A program made the position numbers and the translations under genes. Positions 24,549 through 34,184 of a stretch of DNA of 64,000 nt are shown one piece after another. The first letter of the stretch is position 1; every line of letters begins with the position of its first letter. Source of the stretch: CAZWKX01 sp964633975 (lineage in GTDB: Bacteria; Actinomycetota; Acidimicrobiia; Spongiisociales; UBA11373); contig CAZWKX010000006.1 in assembly GCA_964633975.1 (NCBI GenBank), forward strand, positions 1 to 64,000, read 5' to 3'. The notes below the pieces were generated by a model. That model did not search any database. It was not told the origin of the DNA and saw only the letters and a list, made by a program, of their open reading frames with translations.

Positions 24549-25916
24549 CTACACGGAGGCCAGGGCGGCATCGAGCTCCGTGAGTGCCGCCTTGGCATCG
24601 GCGAAGAGCATCAGGGTGCCGTCTCGGTAGAAGAGAGGGTTGTCGATGCCGGCAAACCCAGGGGAAAGACTGCGCTTGATGACGACCACGGTGGCAGCGC
24701 GGTCGACCTCGGCGATGGGCATGCCGTAGATGGGGCTGCTCGGATCGTCCCTGGCCGACGGGTTGACCACGTCGTTGGCGCCCACAACCAGCACGACATC
24801 GGTGCGCGGGAGCAGCGAGTTGGTGGCATCGAGGTCCAGAAGCTGCTCGTACGGCACGTCGGCTTCGGCCAGCAGCACGTTCATGTGACCGGGCATGCGG
24901 CCCGCCACAGGATGGATGCCGTATGCCACCTTCACCCCGCGCCGTTCCAGGCCGGCGGCCAGGTCGCGGAGGGCGTGCTGGGCCTGTGCCACGGCGAGGC
25001 CGTAGCCGGGGACGACCACTACCTGCGAGGCGTAGGCGAGGGCGATCGCGACGTCGTCGGCGGTGGTCCTGCGGACGATGCCGCCGGTGGTGACGGCGGC
25101 GGCGCCTTCGGTGCCGAAAGCACCGAAGAGCACGTTGGAGAGGGGCCGGTTCATGGCTCGGCACATCAGCGTGGTCAGGAAGACGCCGGATGCTCCGACC
25201 AGGGCGCCACCGATGATGAGGGCCGAGTTGTTGATGACGAACCCGGTGCAGGCGGCGGCGAGCCCGGACATGGAGTTGAGCAGCGCGATGACCACCGGCA
25301 TGTCGGCGCCGCCGATGGGTATGACCAGCAGTATGCCCAAGAACAGGGCGAGGCCGGCACCTCCCCAGAAGGGAACGATCTCATGGGTGGCCTGGGCCCA
25401 GGCGCCGATGCCGATCAACCCGCCGGTGAGCAGGAGGTTGACTAGGCGCTGTCCCGGATAGGTGATCGGGGCGCCGCGCACGATGCCCTGGAGCTTGGCG
25501 TAGGCGACCAGGCTTCCGGTGAAGGTGACGGCGCCGATGGCGACCGAGAGGATGATCGTGAGCATGGTCTCGGTTCCGGCGGCCTGTCCGTCGGCCCGAA
25601 TGAACTCGGCACCGGCGACAAGAGCCGATGCGATGCCCCCGAAGCCGTTGAACAGCGCCACCAGCTGCGGCATCGCCGTCATCTTCACCCTGACCGCCGC
25701 CACAACGCCGATGGCGGACCCCACGGCGATGCCCGCGGCGATCACACTCCACGAGACGTCGCGTTCAACGAGGGTGACGACGACGGCGAGGAGCATGCCG
25801 CCGGCGGCGATGGTGTTGCCCGAGCGGGCGGTGCGAGGCGACGAGAGCCGTCTCAGGCCGATGATGAAAGGGACCGCGGCCACCAGGTAGAGCAGGGCGC
25901 GCACGTTGGGGCTCAT
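24549..25916 (-). CDS. pntB: NAD(P) transhydrogenase, beta subunit
   Basis: A 455-residue protein with about eight or nine transmembrane helices in the first ~265 residues, followed by the soluble NADP(H) domain III (VVVPGYGLAVAQAQHAL; DVVLVVGANDVVNPSA; IKRSLSPGFAGIDNPLF). With PntAa and PntAb it forms the proton-driven transhydrogenase that makes NADPH from NADH. ATG 25916 overlaps the pntAb stop by 4 bp. Confidence 0.95.
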   Translation of the reverse strand: MSPNVRALLYLVAAVPFIIGLRRLSSPRTARSGNTIAAGGMLLAVVVTLVERDVSWSVIAAGIAVGSAIGVVAAVRVKMTAMPQLVALFNGFGGIASALVAGAEFIRADGQAAGTETMLTIILSVAIGAVTFTGSLVAYAKLQGIVRGAPITYPGQRLVNLLLTGGLIGIGAWAQATHEIVPFWGGAGLALFLGILLVIPIGGADMPVVIALLNSMSGLAAACTGFVINNSALIIGGALVGASGVFLTTLMCRAMNRPLSNVLFGAFGTEGAAAVTTGGIVRRTTADDVAIALAYASQVVVVPGYGLAVAQAQHALRDLAAGLERRGVKVAYGIHPVAGRMPGHMNVLLAEADVPYEQLLDLDATNSLLPRTDVVLVVGANDVVNPSARDDPSSPIYGMPIAEVDRAATVVVIKRSLSPGFAGIDNPLFYRDGTLMLFADAKAALTELDAALASV

Positions 25917-26221
25917 GCCTCCGGTTTCTCCTTGGCGCGGCGAGGCCTGTGGAACATGGCCAACATGCGGTCGGTCACCAGGAAGCCGCCCACCACGTTG
26001 ATGGTGGCGGTGGCCACTGCGACAAAAGCGAGCACGGTGGCCAGGGTGTCGGAGCCGCCGCCCGTGGCGATGAGCGCACCGACGATCGTGATGCCCGAGA
26101 TGGCGTTGGAGCCCGACATGAGCGGCGTGTGCAGGGTGGGTGGGACCTTGCTGATGACCTCGAAGCCGACGAAGGCGGCGAGCACGAAGGTGATGATCCC
26201 GACGACGACGGGGTCGAGCAT
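25913..26221 (-). CDS. pntAb: NAD(P) transhydrogenase, alpha subunit part 2 (membrane)
   Basis: A 102-residue membrane protein with about three or four transmembrane helices and the conserved SKVPPTLHTPLMSGSNAISG stretch. It is the membrane piece of the alpha subunit, encoded separately as in mycobacteria and many alphaproteobacteria. It overlaps both neighbours by 4 bp (ATGA and TCAT arrangements), so the three subunits are translationally coupled. Confidence 0.95.
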   Translation of the reverse strand: MLDPVVVGIITFVLAAFVGFEVISKVPPTLHTPLMSGSNAISGITIVGALIATGGGSDTLATVLAFVAVATATINVVGGFLVTDRMLAMFHRPRRAKEKPEA

Positions 26222-27339
26222 CAGGATGCCCCCTCGAGGGCCCGGCGCACCTCGTCGGAACGGATCTGGCCACCGGAGGTGATGCAGACGGCGGCGGCTA
26301 TCTCGTCCTCAGGGTCGATGACCAGGCTTCCGGTGGAGGTGAGGTGCCGGATCAGCTCGGTGACGTTGCGGGCGTACATGTCGGAGGCGTGGCCGGAAGT
26401 GCGGCTGGGCAGGTCGGTGGGGCCGAGCACCTTGACGCCGCCCACATCGATCTCTTCTCCGGCGACGGTGATCTCGCAGTTGCCGCCCGTGGAGGCCGCC
26501 AGGTCGACGACGACGCTGCCCGGACGCATGGCCAGGATCATCTGCCGCGTGATGAGCACGGGTGCGGCCCGCCCCGGCACCTGGGCCGTGGCGATGACTA
26601 TGTCGGCGTTGGCAACCTGGTCGGCGAGTGCCGCCAGCTGGCGATCGCGCGTCTGCTCGGTGACCTCTTCGGCGTAGCCGTTGATGGTCTCGGCTTCTTC
26701 GGATAGAGGGCCTCCGACGAAGGTTGCGCCCAGGCTCCTCACTTGTTCGGCCGCGGCCGGCCGAATGTCGTACCCGGCGACGACCGCCCCAAGGCGGCGG
26801 GCGGTGGCGATGGCCTGGAGGCCGGCGACGCCGGCGCCGATGACCAGCACCCGAGCCGGGGGGATCGTGCCGGCGGCGGTCATGAGCATGGGCAGGAAGC
26901 GGGGAAGACGGCGGGCCGCCAACAGGACGGCCTCATAGCCGGCTGCGGTGGCCTGGCTGCTGAGGGCGTCCATGGCCTGGGCCTGTGTGCTCCGAGGCAC
27001 CAGCTCCATGGCGATGGCGGTGACCCCCGCTTCGGCGAAGCGCCGCATCTCGCCGGGGCTCCCGAGTGGGTTCAGAAAGGCGATCACGGCCGCCGTTGGT
27101 GCCACGTCGTCGATCGTGACCGGCCCCACCGCAACGACGAGGTCGGCTCGGACCGGCTTGCCGTCTGTGATCTTGGCCCCGGCCGCGCCGAAGGCATCGT
27201 CGGTGTAACCGGCGCCGGCTCCGGCGCCGGACGGCACGATGACCGAGTGGCCGTCGCTGATGAGCGAAGAGATGCTGCGGGGCACAAAAGCGACACGCTG
27301 CTCGCCGGGGCGCGATTCGCGGTGGACCCTGATGAGCAT
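26221..27339 (-). CDS. pntAa: NAD(P) transhydrogenase, alpha subunit part 1 (NAD-binding)
   Basis: A 372-residue soluble domain I protein related to alanine dehydrogenase. It opens with IRVHRESRPGEQRVAFVP and has the Rossmann GAGVAGLQAIATARRLGAVV and the RDRQ loop in its mobile region. It binds NAD(H) and transfers hydride to domain III of PntB. ATG 27339 follows GAAGGAA, with a TAGATT -10 about 10 nt further upstream. It is the first gene of the pntAa-pntAb-pntB operon. Confidence 0.94.
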   Translation of the reverse strand: MLIRVHRESRPGEQRVAFVPRSISSLISDGHSVIVPSGAGAGAGYTDDAFGAAGAKITDGKPVRADLVVAVGPVTIDDVAPTAAVIAFLNPLGSPGEMRRFAEAGVTAIAMELVPRSTQAQAMDALSSQATAAGYEAVLLAARRLPRFLPMLMTAAGTIPPARVLVIGAGVAGLQAIATARRLGAVVAGYDIRPAAAEQVRSLGATFVGGPLSEEAETINGYAEEVTEQTRDRQLAALADQVANADIVIATAQVPGRAAPVLITRQMILAMRPGSVVVDLAASTGGNCEITVAGEEIDVGGVKVLGPTDLPSRTSGHASDMYARNVTELIRHLTSTGSLVIDPEDEIAAAVCITSGGQIRSDEVRRALEGAS

Positions 27340-27463
27340 GTTCCTTCGCAATCTACCGCCGACGGGGGAGCGGTGTGGCGCTAGGGCGGCGGGTGTGGTG
27401 CCGTCGTCGGCGCCTGCGGCCCGGTGATCCGCGGGCCGGGCGGCCAGCCCCAACGCCGAGGCT

Positions 27464-28883
27464 CTAGGAGCCCGTGGCCCAGTTTGGGGCGTCGCCGAGT
27501 AGATCCCGCGCCGCGGTCGGACCCCAGGATCCGGCCGGGTACTCGTGAACGGGCAGCTCGGCATCGAGGATCGGCGCGAAGATGCGCCACGACTCCTCGA
27601 CCCAGTCGCTGCGAACGAAATGGGTCTGGTCGCCTTCGATGATGTCGCGCAGTAGGGCCTCGTAGGCCTCCGGAACCTCCCCGAACGCCTCGGCATAGTC
27701 GAAACGAAGCGGCACCGTGCGCAGCCGCGGAGTCTCGCCGGGCTCTTTGACCTCGATCTCCAGCCTGAAACCTTCATCGGGTTGGATGTTCAGGTACAGG
27801 ACGTCCGAGTACTCGGGGCAGTCCTCGGCGATGCCGTGGAACAGGCACACCGGGGGCGGCCGGAAGGCAACGGCAATCTGGGTGGTGCGTTCCGCCATGG
27901 CCTTGCCGGTGCGCAGGTAGAACGGCACGCCCTGCCAGCGCCAGTTGTCCACGAAGAGCTTCATGGCGGCGTACGTCGGCGTCGTCGAGTCGGCGTCGAC
28001 GCCGTCGAGAGACCTGTAGGCCGGGATGCCCGCACCTGTGGTGTACTGACCGAGCACTGTGTCTTCCGGCCGGACGGGACGCATCGATCGCAGCACCTTG
28101 ACCTTCTCGTCGCGGACTGTGGGGGCCTTCATAGAGATGGGCGGCTCCATGGCTACCAGGGTGAGCAGCTGGGCCAGGTGGCTCTGGATCATGTCGCGGA
28201 CCGCTCCGGCTCCGTCGTAGTAGCCGCCGCGCCGGCCGATGTCGATGGCCTCGGCCACGGTGATCTCCACCCGGTCGACGCGGTCGCGATTCCAGGAGGC
28301 CTCGAACAGGGGGTTGGCGAAGCGGAACACGAGCAGGTTCTGCACNNNNNNNNNNCAGGTAGTGGTCGATGCGGTACACCTGGGATTCTTCGAAGTACCG
28401 GTGCACCGTGTCGTTGAGCACACGGGCGCTTTCGGCATCGTGCCCGAACGGCTTCTCTACGACGAGGCGTGACCAGCCGGGGCTGTGCTGCAGTCCAGCT
28501 TTCCCCACGCCCTCTATGGTCTTGGGGAAGGTAGAAGGCGGGAGGGCGAGGTAGAGGACCCGGTTCCCGGGGAGTTCGTGCTGCTTCTCCACCTGGCCGA
28601 TCCGCTCGGCCAGCTTTTCGTAGGCGGCCTCCCGCGGCTGCCGGTGGAAGTGCACTCTCTCATCACACCAGGCGTCGGCGTTGCCGTAGCCGGCGCGGGA
28701 CAAAGCGTCTCTTGCATGGGCACGGAAACTTGCGTCATCCATGTCTGACGACCCGACGCCGAGCAGCACCACCCTCGATTCGTGCACCAGGTGGTACAGC
28801 GCCGGGAGCAGCTTGCGTGAGGTGAGATCTCCGGTGGCGCCGAAGACGACAAACAGGTGCCTCTCCAGTGGCCTGCTCTTCAT
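27464..28883 (-). CDS. zwf: Glucose-6-phosphate 1-dehydrogenase, interrupted by an assembly gap
   Basis: The N-terminal part has the NADP fold (VFGATGDLTSRKLLPALYHL) and VVEKPFGHD. It runs to YRIDHYL at the gap. Past the gap VQNLLVFRFANPLFEASW resumes, and the C-terminal substrate domain is intact to the stop. The family reads RIDHYLGKETVQN, so the missing bases very likely encode Gly-Lys-Glu-Thr (12 nt, not the 10 Ns shown). The apparent frameshift is then artificial. It converts glucose-6-phosphate to phosphogluconolactone and makes NADPH. It overlaps gnd by 4 bp. Confidence 0.93.
28346..28355. other. Assembly gap (10 N) inside zwf
   Basis: The placeholder interrupts the active-site motif of glucose-6-phosphate dehydrogenase. 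Protein homology predicts a true size of 12 bases. Confidence 0.97.
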
Positions 28884-30310
28884 CCGGAGTCGCTCTCGCC
28901 GGGCCAGTCGGTGTGGAAGAACTCGCCGCGGGGACGGTCGGCCCGCTCGTAGGTGTGGGCTCCGAAGTAGTCGCGCTGCGCCTGAATCAGGTTGGCGGGG
29001 AGGCGCTCGCTGCGGTACCCGTCGTAGAAGGCCAAGGCGCTGGCGTGGGCGGGCATGGGCACTCCCGCCTCGGCGGCGCGCGCCACGGTTCTCCGCCAGC
29101 CCGGCTGGGCGGCACCGACCGCCTGGGTGAAGAAGGGATCCAGCAGCAGGCTGGGCAGTTGCGCGTTCCGTCTGAAGGCCTCTTTGATCTCATCGAGGAA
29201 AGCGGCTCGGATGATGCATCCCCCCCGCCACAGGAGCGCGATGGATACGAAGTCGAGATCCCATTTGTGGTCGACCGCCGCCTGTCGCATGAGGGTGAAA
29301 CCCTGGGCGTAGGAGACGACCTTCGAGGCGTACAGGGCGTGTTCCAGGTCCTCGACCACCTCGTCGCCGTCTCTGACGATCGAAGGCTCCGGCCCGGGCA
29401 GCACGGCCGCGGCATTCGTGCGCTCTTCCTTGAGCGCCGACAGGGATCTGGCGAAGACGGCCTCGGCGACCAGCGTGGCCGGAGTGCCTAGGTCCAGAGC
29501 GGAGATTGCGGCCCAGCGCCCGGTGCCCTTCTGGCCGGCTGCATCCAAGATCTTGTCGAGAAGCAGCTCGCCGTCTTCGCGCCGGGTCAGGATGTCTGCG
29601 GTGATCTCGATGAGGTAGGAGTCGAGCCGGCCCGTGTTCCAAGAAGCGAACACGGCTGCCATGTCGTCGCAGGCCATGCCGAGCCCGGCGCGCATCACGT
29701 GGTAGGCCTCGGCGATGAGCTGCATGTCGCCGTACTCGATCCCGTTGTGCACCATCTTGACGAAGTGGCCGGCGCCATCGCCGCCCACCCAGTCGCAGCA
29801 CGGTGTGCCGTCTGCCACCCGGGCCGCCACCGTCTGGAGCATGTCCTTGACGATCGGCCATGCCCGCTCCGAGCCCCCCGGCATAATCGACGGCCCGCGG
29901 CGAGCCCCTTCCTCGCCGCCTGAGATGCCGGCGCCCACGTAGAGCAGCCCGTGCGCCTCGACGGCATGGGTGCGACGGATGGTGTCGCGAAAGTGCGAGT
30001 TGCCGCCGTCGATGATGACGTCCCCCGGATCGAGCAGGGGGATGAGTTCGGTGACTACGGCGTCGACGGGGTCGCCCGCTTTCACCATCAGCACCATGCG
30101 TCGTGGCGGGGTGATCCACCCGACCAGCTCCTCGAGGCTGTAGGCAGCGGCGATGTCGACGCCGCCGGCCCGCGAGGAGGTGAACTCCTCGGTCTTGGAG
30201 GCGGTGCGGTTGTAGACGACGACGGAGTAGCCGTGATCGCCCAGGTTGAGGGCGAGGCTGCGCCCCATGACTCCCAGGCCGATGAGTCCGACATCGGCGT
30301 TTCCGGCCAC
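28880..30310 (-). CDS. gnd: 6-phosphogluconate dehydrogenase (decarboxylating)
   Basis: A 476-residue long-form enzyme with the NADP site GLGVMGRSLALNLGDHGY, the substrate motifs GGNSHFRDT, VGAGISGGEEGARRGPSIMPGG and HNGIEYGDMQLIAEAY, and a complete C-terminal helical domain. It oxidises 6-phosphogluconate to ribulose-5-phosphate, giving NADPH. GTG 30310 follows GGAGG. It is the first gene of a gnd-zwf operon, and the lactonase gene is not present here. Confidence 0.96.
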   Translation of the reverse strand: MAGNADVGLIGLGVMGRSLALNLGDHGYSVVVYNRTASKTEEFTSSRAGGVDIAAAYSLEELVGWITPPRRMVLMVKAGDPVDAVVTELIPLLDPGDVIIDGGNSHFRDTIRRTHAVEAHGLLYVGAGISGGEEGARRGPSIMPGGSERAWPIVKDMLQTVAARVADGTPCCDWVGGDGAGHFVKMVHNGIEYGDMQLIAEAYHVMRAGLGMACDDMAAVFASWNTGRLDSYLIEITADILTRREDGELLLDKILDAAGQKGTGRWAAISALDLGTPATLVAEAVFARSLSALKEERTNAAAVLPGPEPSIVRDGDEVVEDLEHALYASKVVSYAQGFTLMRQAAVDHKWDLDFVSIALLWRGGCIIRAAFLDEIKEAFRRNAQLPSLLLDPFFTQAVGAAQPGWRRTVARAAEAGVPMPAHASALAFYDGYRSERLPANLIQAQRDYFGAHTYERADRPRGEFFHTDWPGESDSG

Positions 30311-30411
30311 CGATCCTCCTTCGTCCCCGTGGTCAGGCAGGGTAATGGCGCCCGGATTGCGCCGCTTCCGGCTTGCGCCGGCCCCTTCTGCGCTTCGGGC
30401 TTCTCCCTCGG

Positions 30412-31914
30412 CTAGGGCAGCTCCGGGAACGGCGGCATGGCGGGTTCATATAGCCAGGCATAAAAGAAATCTTCCAGGTCACGGCCGCTGATGCTCTCGG
30501 CGACTGCGATGAAGTCGTCGGTTGAAGCGTTGCCGTAGGCGAACGTGTCGGCGTAGGTGCGAATGATGTCGAAGAAGACATGGTCGCCCAGCTCGGCGCG
30601 CAGGGCGTGCAGGGTCAGCGCGCCGCGCAGGTAGACGGAGTCGCCGAAGAGCTCGAGGACCCCGGGATCGCCGGGCGGATTCAGGTCGGTTCCCGCCATT
30701 TGCCGGTAGATCTGCTCGGCGTAGGAGAGCATGGCTTCCCTCCCTTCGGTGTGCTCGATCCAAAGCCACTCGGCGTATGAGGCGAAACCCTCATTGAGCC
30801 AAATGTCCTGCCAGGTGGCCGGCGTGATGCTGTCGCCGAACCACTGGTGAGCCAGCTCGTGGAGCACGACGATCTCGAGGATGTCAGAGCCGATCCAAGC
30901 GTCGCCGAACACACTCAGGGTCTGGTTTTCCAGCGCTGCGGGCAGATTGGGAACGAGGGCGTGGCCGTAGGTGTCGAAGGGGTAGGGGCCGAACAGGGTC
31001 TCGAGGTACTCGATCATCTCGCCGGAGCGAGCGAATTCGGCGACACTCAAGGGGTCGACCCAGGCCGGCAGGTAGTCGCGGATGGTGACGCCGGGAGGGC
31101 CGGGCCGCTCTACGCGCTCCATCTCGGCGACCACGATTGTGGCCAGGTAGGTTGCCATCGGGTAGGGCATGTCCCAGACGTAGGTCAAGTCGCCTTCATC
31201 GCCGACGCTGTGTGTGGTCGACTGCGTCTGGTCCAGTGAGCCGTTGGCCGCAACAACGTACGGGCTGGGGACGGTGATCCGGAAGGTGAAGGTGGCTTTG
31301 TCGGAGGGGTGGTCGTTGCAGGGGAACCAGGTGCGGGCCGCGTCCGGCTCGGCGACCACGTAGACGGCCTGGCCCGTGTGCAGCCAGCCGAAGGGGAACG
31401 AATCGGAGGCGAAGTGCCAGGTGTTCGGGATACCTCCGTAGGTGAGAGTGGCGGTGAAGGCTTCACCGGCGGGGAGGGCCGCGGCCGGCACGACGGTCAG
31501 CTCGCCGCCGTCTCGTGAGTAGGTCGCGGCTGCGCCGTCGACGGTCACCTCCTCGAGGGTGAGTCCTATGAGGTCGAGATTGAACGCCGAAAGGCCTTGA
31601 GTGGCGGCGGCTTCGATGGTGACTTCGCCGTGGAGCGCGCCTTCTACGGGGTCGACGGTCAGATCGAGGGTGTAGTGCTCGACGTCGTAGCCGCCATTGC
31701 CGAGCATCGGGTAGTAGGGGTCATCGAGGCCCTCGGAGCCCGGTGAGAAGCCCGAGTCGAGCGAGGTTGTTGTGGTCGAGGTGGTCACCTGGGTCGTGGG
31801 AGGTGCCTCGAAGGTGGTCGTCGTCGTGGTGCTGGTGGACGAGACGGCCGTGCTCGAGCTGCATGCTGCAGCGAACACAACGAGCGCGACGAGCCCCGAG
31901 GTTCGCCGTATCAC
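30412..31914 (-). CDS. Secreted lipoprotein M1-family aminopeptidase
   Basis: A 500-residue protein. A lipoprotein signal peptide ends at a lipobox with Cys18 (FAAAC), and a Thr/Ser-rich linker spans ~20-50. The M1 fold follows with the exopeptidase loop reading PAALENQT in place of GAMEN. The zinc motif HELAHQWFGD has its third ligand Glu in NEGFASYAEW. Aminopeptidase N-type enzymes remove N-terminal residues from peptides; here it would act outside the cell membrane. It is shorter than full M1 enzymes and lacks the C-terminal helical domain. The GTG start sits 6 nt after a TAGCCT -10 (31921-31926). Confidence 0.92.
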   Translation of the reverse strand: MIRRTSGLVALVVFAAACSSSTAVSSTSTTTTTTFEAPPTTQVTTSTTTTSLDSGFSPGSEGLDDPYYPMLGNGGYDVEHYTLDLTVDPVEGALHGEVTIEAAATQGLSAFNLDLIGLTLEEVTVDGAAATYSRDGGELTVVPAAALPAGEAFTATLTYGGIPNTWHFASDSFPFGWLHTGQAVYVVAEPDAARTWFPCNDHPSDKATFTFRITVPSPYVVAANGSLDQTQSTTHSVGDEGDLTYVWDMPYPMATYLATIVVAEMERVERPGPPGVTIRDYLPAWVDPLSVAEFARSGEMIEYLETLFGPYPFDTYGHALVPNLPAALENQTLSVFGDAWIGSDILEIVVLHELAHQWFGDSITPATWQDIWLNEGFASYAEWLWIEHTEGREAMLSYAEQIYRQMAGTDLNPPGDPGVLELFGDSVYLRGALTLHALRAELGDHVFFDIIRTYADTFAYGNASTDDFIAVAESISGRDLEDFFYAWLYEPAMPPFPELP

Positions 31915-31920
31915 AGAGGC

Positions 31921-31926
31921 AGGCTA
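31921..31926 (-). promoter_or_regulatory. -10 box of the M1 aminopeptidase gene
   Basis: TAGCCT on the minus strand, then 6 nt, then GTG 31914. It predicts a leaderless transcript. Confidence 0.45.
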
Positions 31927-32070
31927 CCGCGTCGGTATTCACGGCACCGACCCGACGTCGCACCTGGGTGCCCATCACCTTCCGGGCCGCCATATCTGTC
32001 GCAGACGATTCGTACGCTTCTGAAGGAAGACGGAAACACCCTCGAAGCCAGCAGAAGGATGGGAGGAGCC

Positions 32071-32262
32071 ATGCTCATTGACTGCGACCGCTGCGTCGGC
32101 CGGCACTCCGACGCATGCCGCGATTGTGTCGTGACCCACCTGCTCCACGGTTGGGTCGGGCGCATCGAGGTTGGCGAGCGGCAGGCCGAGGCTCTCGAGG
32201 TGCTCGCCGATCACGGCCTGGTGCCGCGCCTTCGGCTTCATCGGCGCGCGGCGAACGACTGA
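32071..32262 (+). CDS. Small cysteine-rich conserved protein
   Basis: A 63-residue protein that opens with MLIDCDRC and has paired cysteines C5-x2-C8 and C16-x2-C19, likely a zinc or metal knuckle. The C-terminal half is helical and basic (ALEVLADHGLVPRLRLHRR). From memory, similar short proteins occur in Actinomycetota, but no function is known to me. ATG 32071 follows GGGAGGAG. It lies 20 bp before queG on the same strand, although queG seems to have its own promoter. Confidence 0.72.
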   Translation: MLIDCDRCVGRHSDACRDCVVTHLLHGWVGRIEVGERQAEALEVLADHGLVPRLRLHRRAAND

Positions 32263-32269
32263 ACGGCCC

Positions 32270-32275
32270 TACGCT
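32270..32275 (+). promoter_or_regulatory. -10 box of queG
   Basis: TACGCT with 6 nt to GTG 32282 and no ribosome site between. Confidence 0.45.
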
Positions 32276-32281
32276 GTTGCT

Positions 32282-33382
32282 GTGGATCTGGTCGAACGCA
32301 TCCGCGCCACGGCGGTGAACTCGGGTCTCGTCGATGTGGGCATCTGCGGAGTCGAGACGTTCTCGGAAGCGTTGGAAGCCATCAAGCTCCGGATCGAGGC
32401 CGGGTTCCATGCTGGCATGGCCTTCACCTTCGGCGACCCGGCCAGTGCCACGGACGTGCGCGCCTCTTTTCCTTGGGCGGAGCGGCTCGTCGTCGGAGCC
32501 CTTGCCTACCTTCCCGCCGCCGGGTCTCCCGGGCCGGCCGTGGCCGGAACGGCCCGCGTGGCCCGGTTCGCCGTTGAGGACTATTACCTGCCTCTGCGGC
32601 GCGGCCTCGAGGCGGTAGCCCACGTCATACGCGAAGAGGGAAGCAGCGCCGAGATCGTCATCGACGACAGTCGGCTGATGGATCGGGTGGCCGCGGTGCA
32701 CGCCGGCGTCGGCTGGTGGGGCAAGAGCGCCATGGTCCTGGTCCCCGCGTACGGCCCTTGGGTCCTTCTGGGCAGCGTCGTCACCGACTTGATACTGCCG
32801 ACCGACCGGCCCATGTGGCGGGACTGTGGTACGTGCACCGCCTGCATGCCGGCGTGCCCCACCGGAGCCATCGTGGCCCCGGGGGTAGTCGATGCGAGGC
32901 GATGCCTCTCCTACCTGGCCCAGTCACCGGGAATCATTCCCCGCGAGCTGCGCAGCGTTATGGGCGACCGGCTCTACGGCTGCGATGATTGCCTTGAAGT
33001 CTGTCCGCCGGGGGGGCGGCTGCTCGAAACGGCTACCGAGAGGCGCGGACGGGTCGATGTGGCTGATGTGCTCACCGCCGATGATGCCAAGCTGCTCGCT
33101 CGCTTTGGGCACTTCTACATACCGGATCGAGAGGTGCGGCATCTCCGGCGTAATGCTCTCGTCGTCGTCGGGAACACGGGCGATGCCGAAGCCGTGCCCC
33201 TCGTGTTGCCCTTCCTGGGGCACCACGACTGGCTGCTTCGGCTCCATGCCGCCTGGGCGCTGGGGCGCCTGGGAGGTGCTGCCGCCCTCCTCGCGCTACG
33301 AATGAGGTCGAGCGGAGAACGCCGCACGGAGGTCACTGAGGAGATCCTCCTGTCGCTGGCTGATGCCGAGGAGTCGGCTTGA
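32282..33382 (+). CDS. queG: Epoxyqueuosine reductase-like iron-sulfur protein with HEAT repeats
   Basis: A 366-residue protein of the QueG family, which reduces epoxyqueuosine to queuosine in tRNA using cobalamin and two [4Fe-4S] clusters. It shows DSRLMDRVAAVHAGVGWWGKS (substrate and cobalamin region) and ferredoxin-like motifs CGTCTACMPACPTGA and CDDCLEVCPP. HEAT-like helices at the C-terminus include HDWLLRLHAAWALGRLG. The GTG start lies 6 nt behind a TACGCT -10. No queuosine synthesis genes are nearby, so salvage of queuosine precursors or another reductase role is possible. Confidence 0.85.
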   Translation: MDLVERIRATAVNSGLVDVGICGVETFSEALEAIKLRIEAGFHAGMAFTFGDPASATDVRASFPWAERLVVGALAYLPAAGSPGPAVAGTARVARFAVEDYYLPLRRGLEAVAHVIREEGSSAEIVIDDSRLMDRVAAVHAGVGWWGKSAMVLVPAYGPWVLLGSVVTDLILPTDRPMWRDCGTCTACMPACPTGAIVAPGVVDARRCLSYLAQSPGIIPRELRSVMGDRLYGCDDCLEVCPPGGRLLETATERRGRVDVADVLTADDAKLLARFGHFYIPDREVRHLRRNALVVVGNTGDAEAVPLVLPFLGHHDWLLRLHAAWALGRLGGAAALLALRMRSSGERRTEVTEEILLSLADAEESA

Positions 33383-33412
33383 CGTCCGGCGAGGCCGTCA
33401 CCGTCCCGGATC

Positions 33413-34153
33413 ATGGCTGAAATCGATTTCGAGGATCTTGCCGCAGGGTACGAGCACCGGCCTCCAAGCCCGTCGGCACTGTGCCGGGCACGCGGGGAGG
33501 CGCGGGCGGCAAACCTGGGGCCGGGTCGGCTGGGCGTCGATGTCGGAGGTGGCCGGGGCCATCATGCGGCCGAATTCGCCGCCACCGGCGCCGCCGCAGT
33601 GGTGATCGATCTGTCGCCGGCGATGGCCGCGGCGGCAGCGGCTCATGCCGGTGTCGAAGCCATCGTCGGCGACGGCCGCCGCCTTCCGCTGGCGGCCGGG
33701 ATCGCCGACCTCGTGTACTTCCATCTGTCTCTTCAGTACGGGGGCTGGCCGCGCATGCTGGACGAGGCGTCCCGGGTGACACGAGATGGCGGGCTCGTCG
33801 TCGTATGGACCTTGGCGCGGGAGCACTTCGCCGAGAGTTTCCTTGCCGGTTGGTTCCCCTCGGTGGTTGCGATTGACGAGACCCGGTTTCCCGACCCTGC
33901 TCAGGTGGCGGCACACCTTCACGATGGCGGGTTGATCGAAGTGGAGGTCGGCGGGGAGGTGGAGACCGTGACACGGCGGGCGGGGGAGTGGAGACTGGCG
34001 GTGGAGGGAAGGTTCGTCAGCACCCTTCAGATGCTCGATGCCGAGGAGGTTCGCAGTGGCCTCGCCGCGTTCGCCGCCGCTCATCCGGACGACGACGAGT
34101 CCCTCTGCTACCGGCTGGTGTGGAGGCGCGTGAAGGGACGAGTTGCTCGCTAG
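33413..34153 (+). CDS. Class I SAM-dependent methyltransferase
   Basis: A 246-residue protein with Rossmann-fold motif I LGVDVGGGRGHH, an acidic strand 2 (VVIDLSPAMA), motif II in VGDGRRLPLAAGIADLVYFHLSLQY, and the late LDEASRVTRDGGLVVVWTL. The substrate is not identifiable. It begins 30 bp after queG and ends where the SRPBCC reading begins, so the group queG-methyltransferase-SRPBCC may be one transcript. Confidence 0.85.
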   Translation: MAEIDFEDLAAGYEHRPPSPSALCRARGEARAANLGPGRLGVDVGGGRGHHAAEFAATGAAAVVIDLSPAMAAAAAAHAGVEAIVGDGRRLPLAAGIADLVYFHLSLQYGGWPRMLDEASRVTRDGGLVVVWTLAREHFAESFLAGWFPSVVAIDETRFPDPAQVAAHLHDGGLIEVEVGGEVETVTRRAGEWRLAVEGRFVSTLQMLDAEEVRSGLAAFAAAHPDDDESLCYRLVWRRVKGRVAR

Positions 34154-34184
34154 CCTTCGTGGGACCGGCGGTGAGGAGTATGAC

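Noticed and set aside
28340..28360. Frameshift or pseudogene in zwf
   Set aside because: The change coincides with the N-gap, and homology predicts 12 missing bases.
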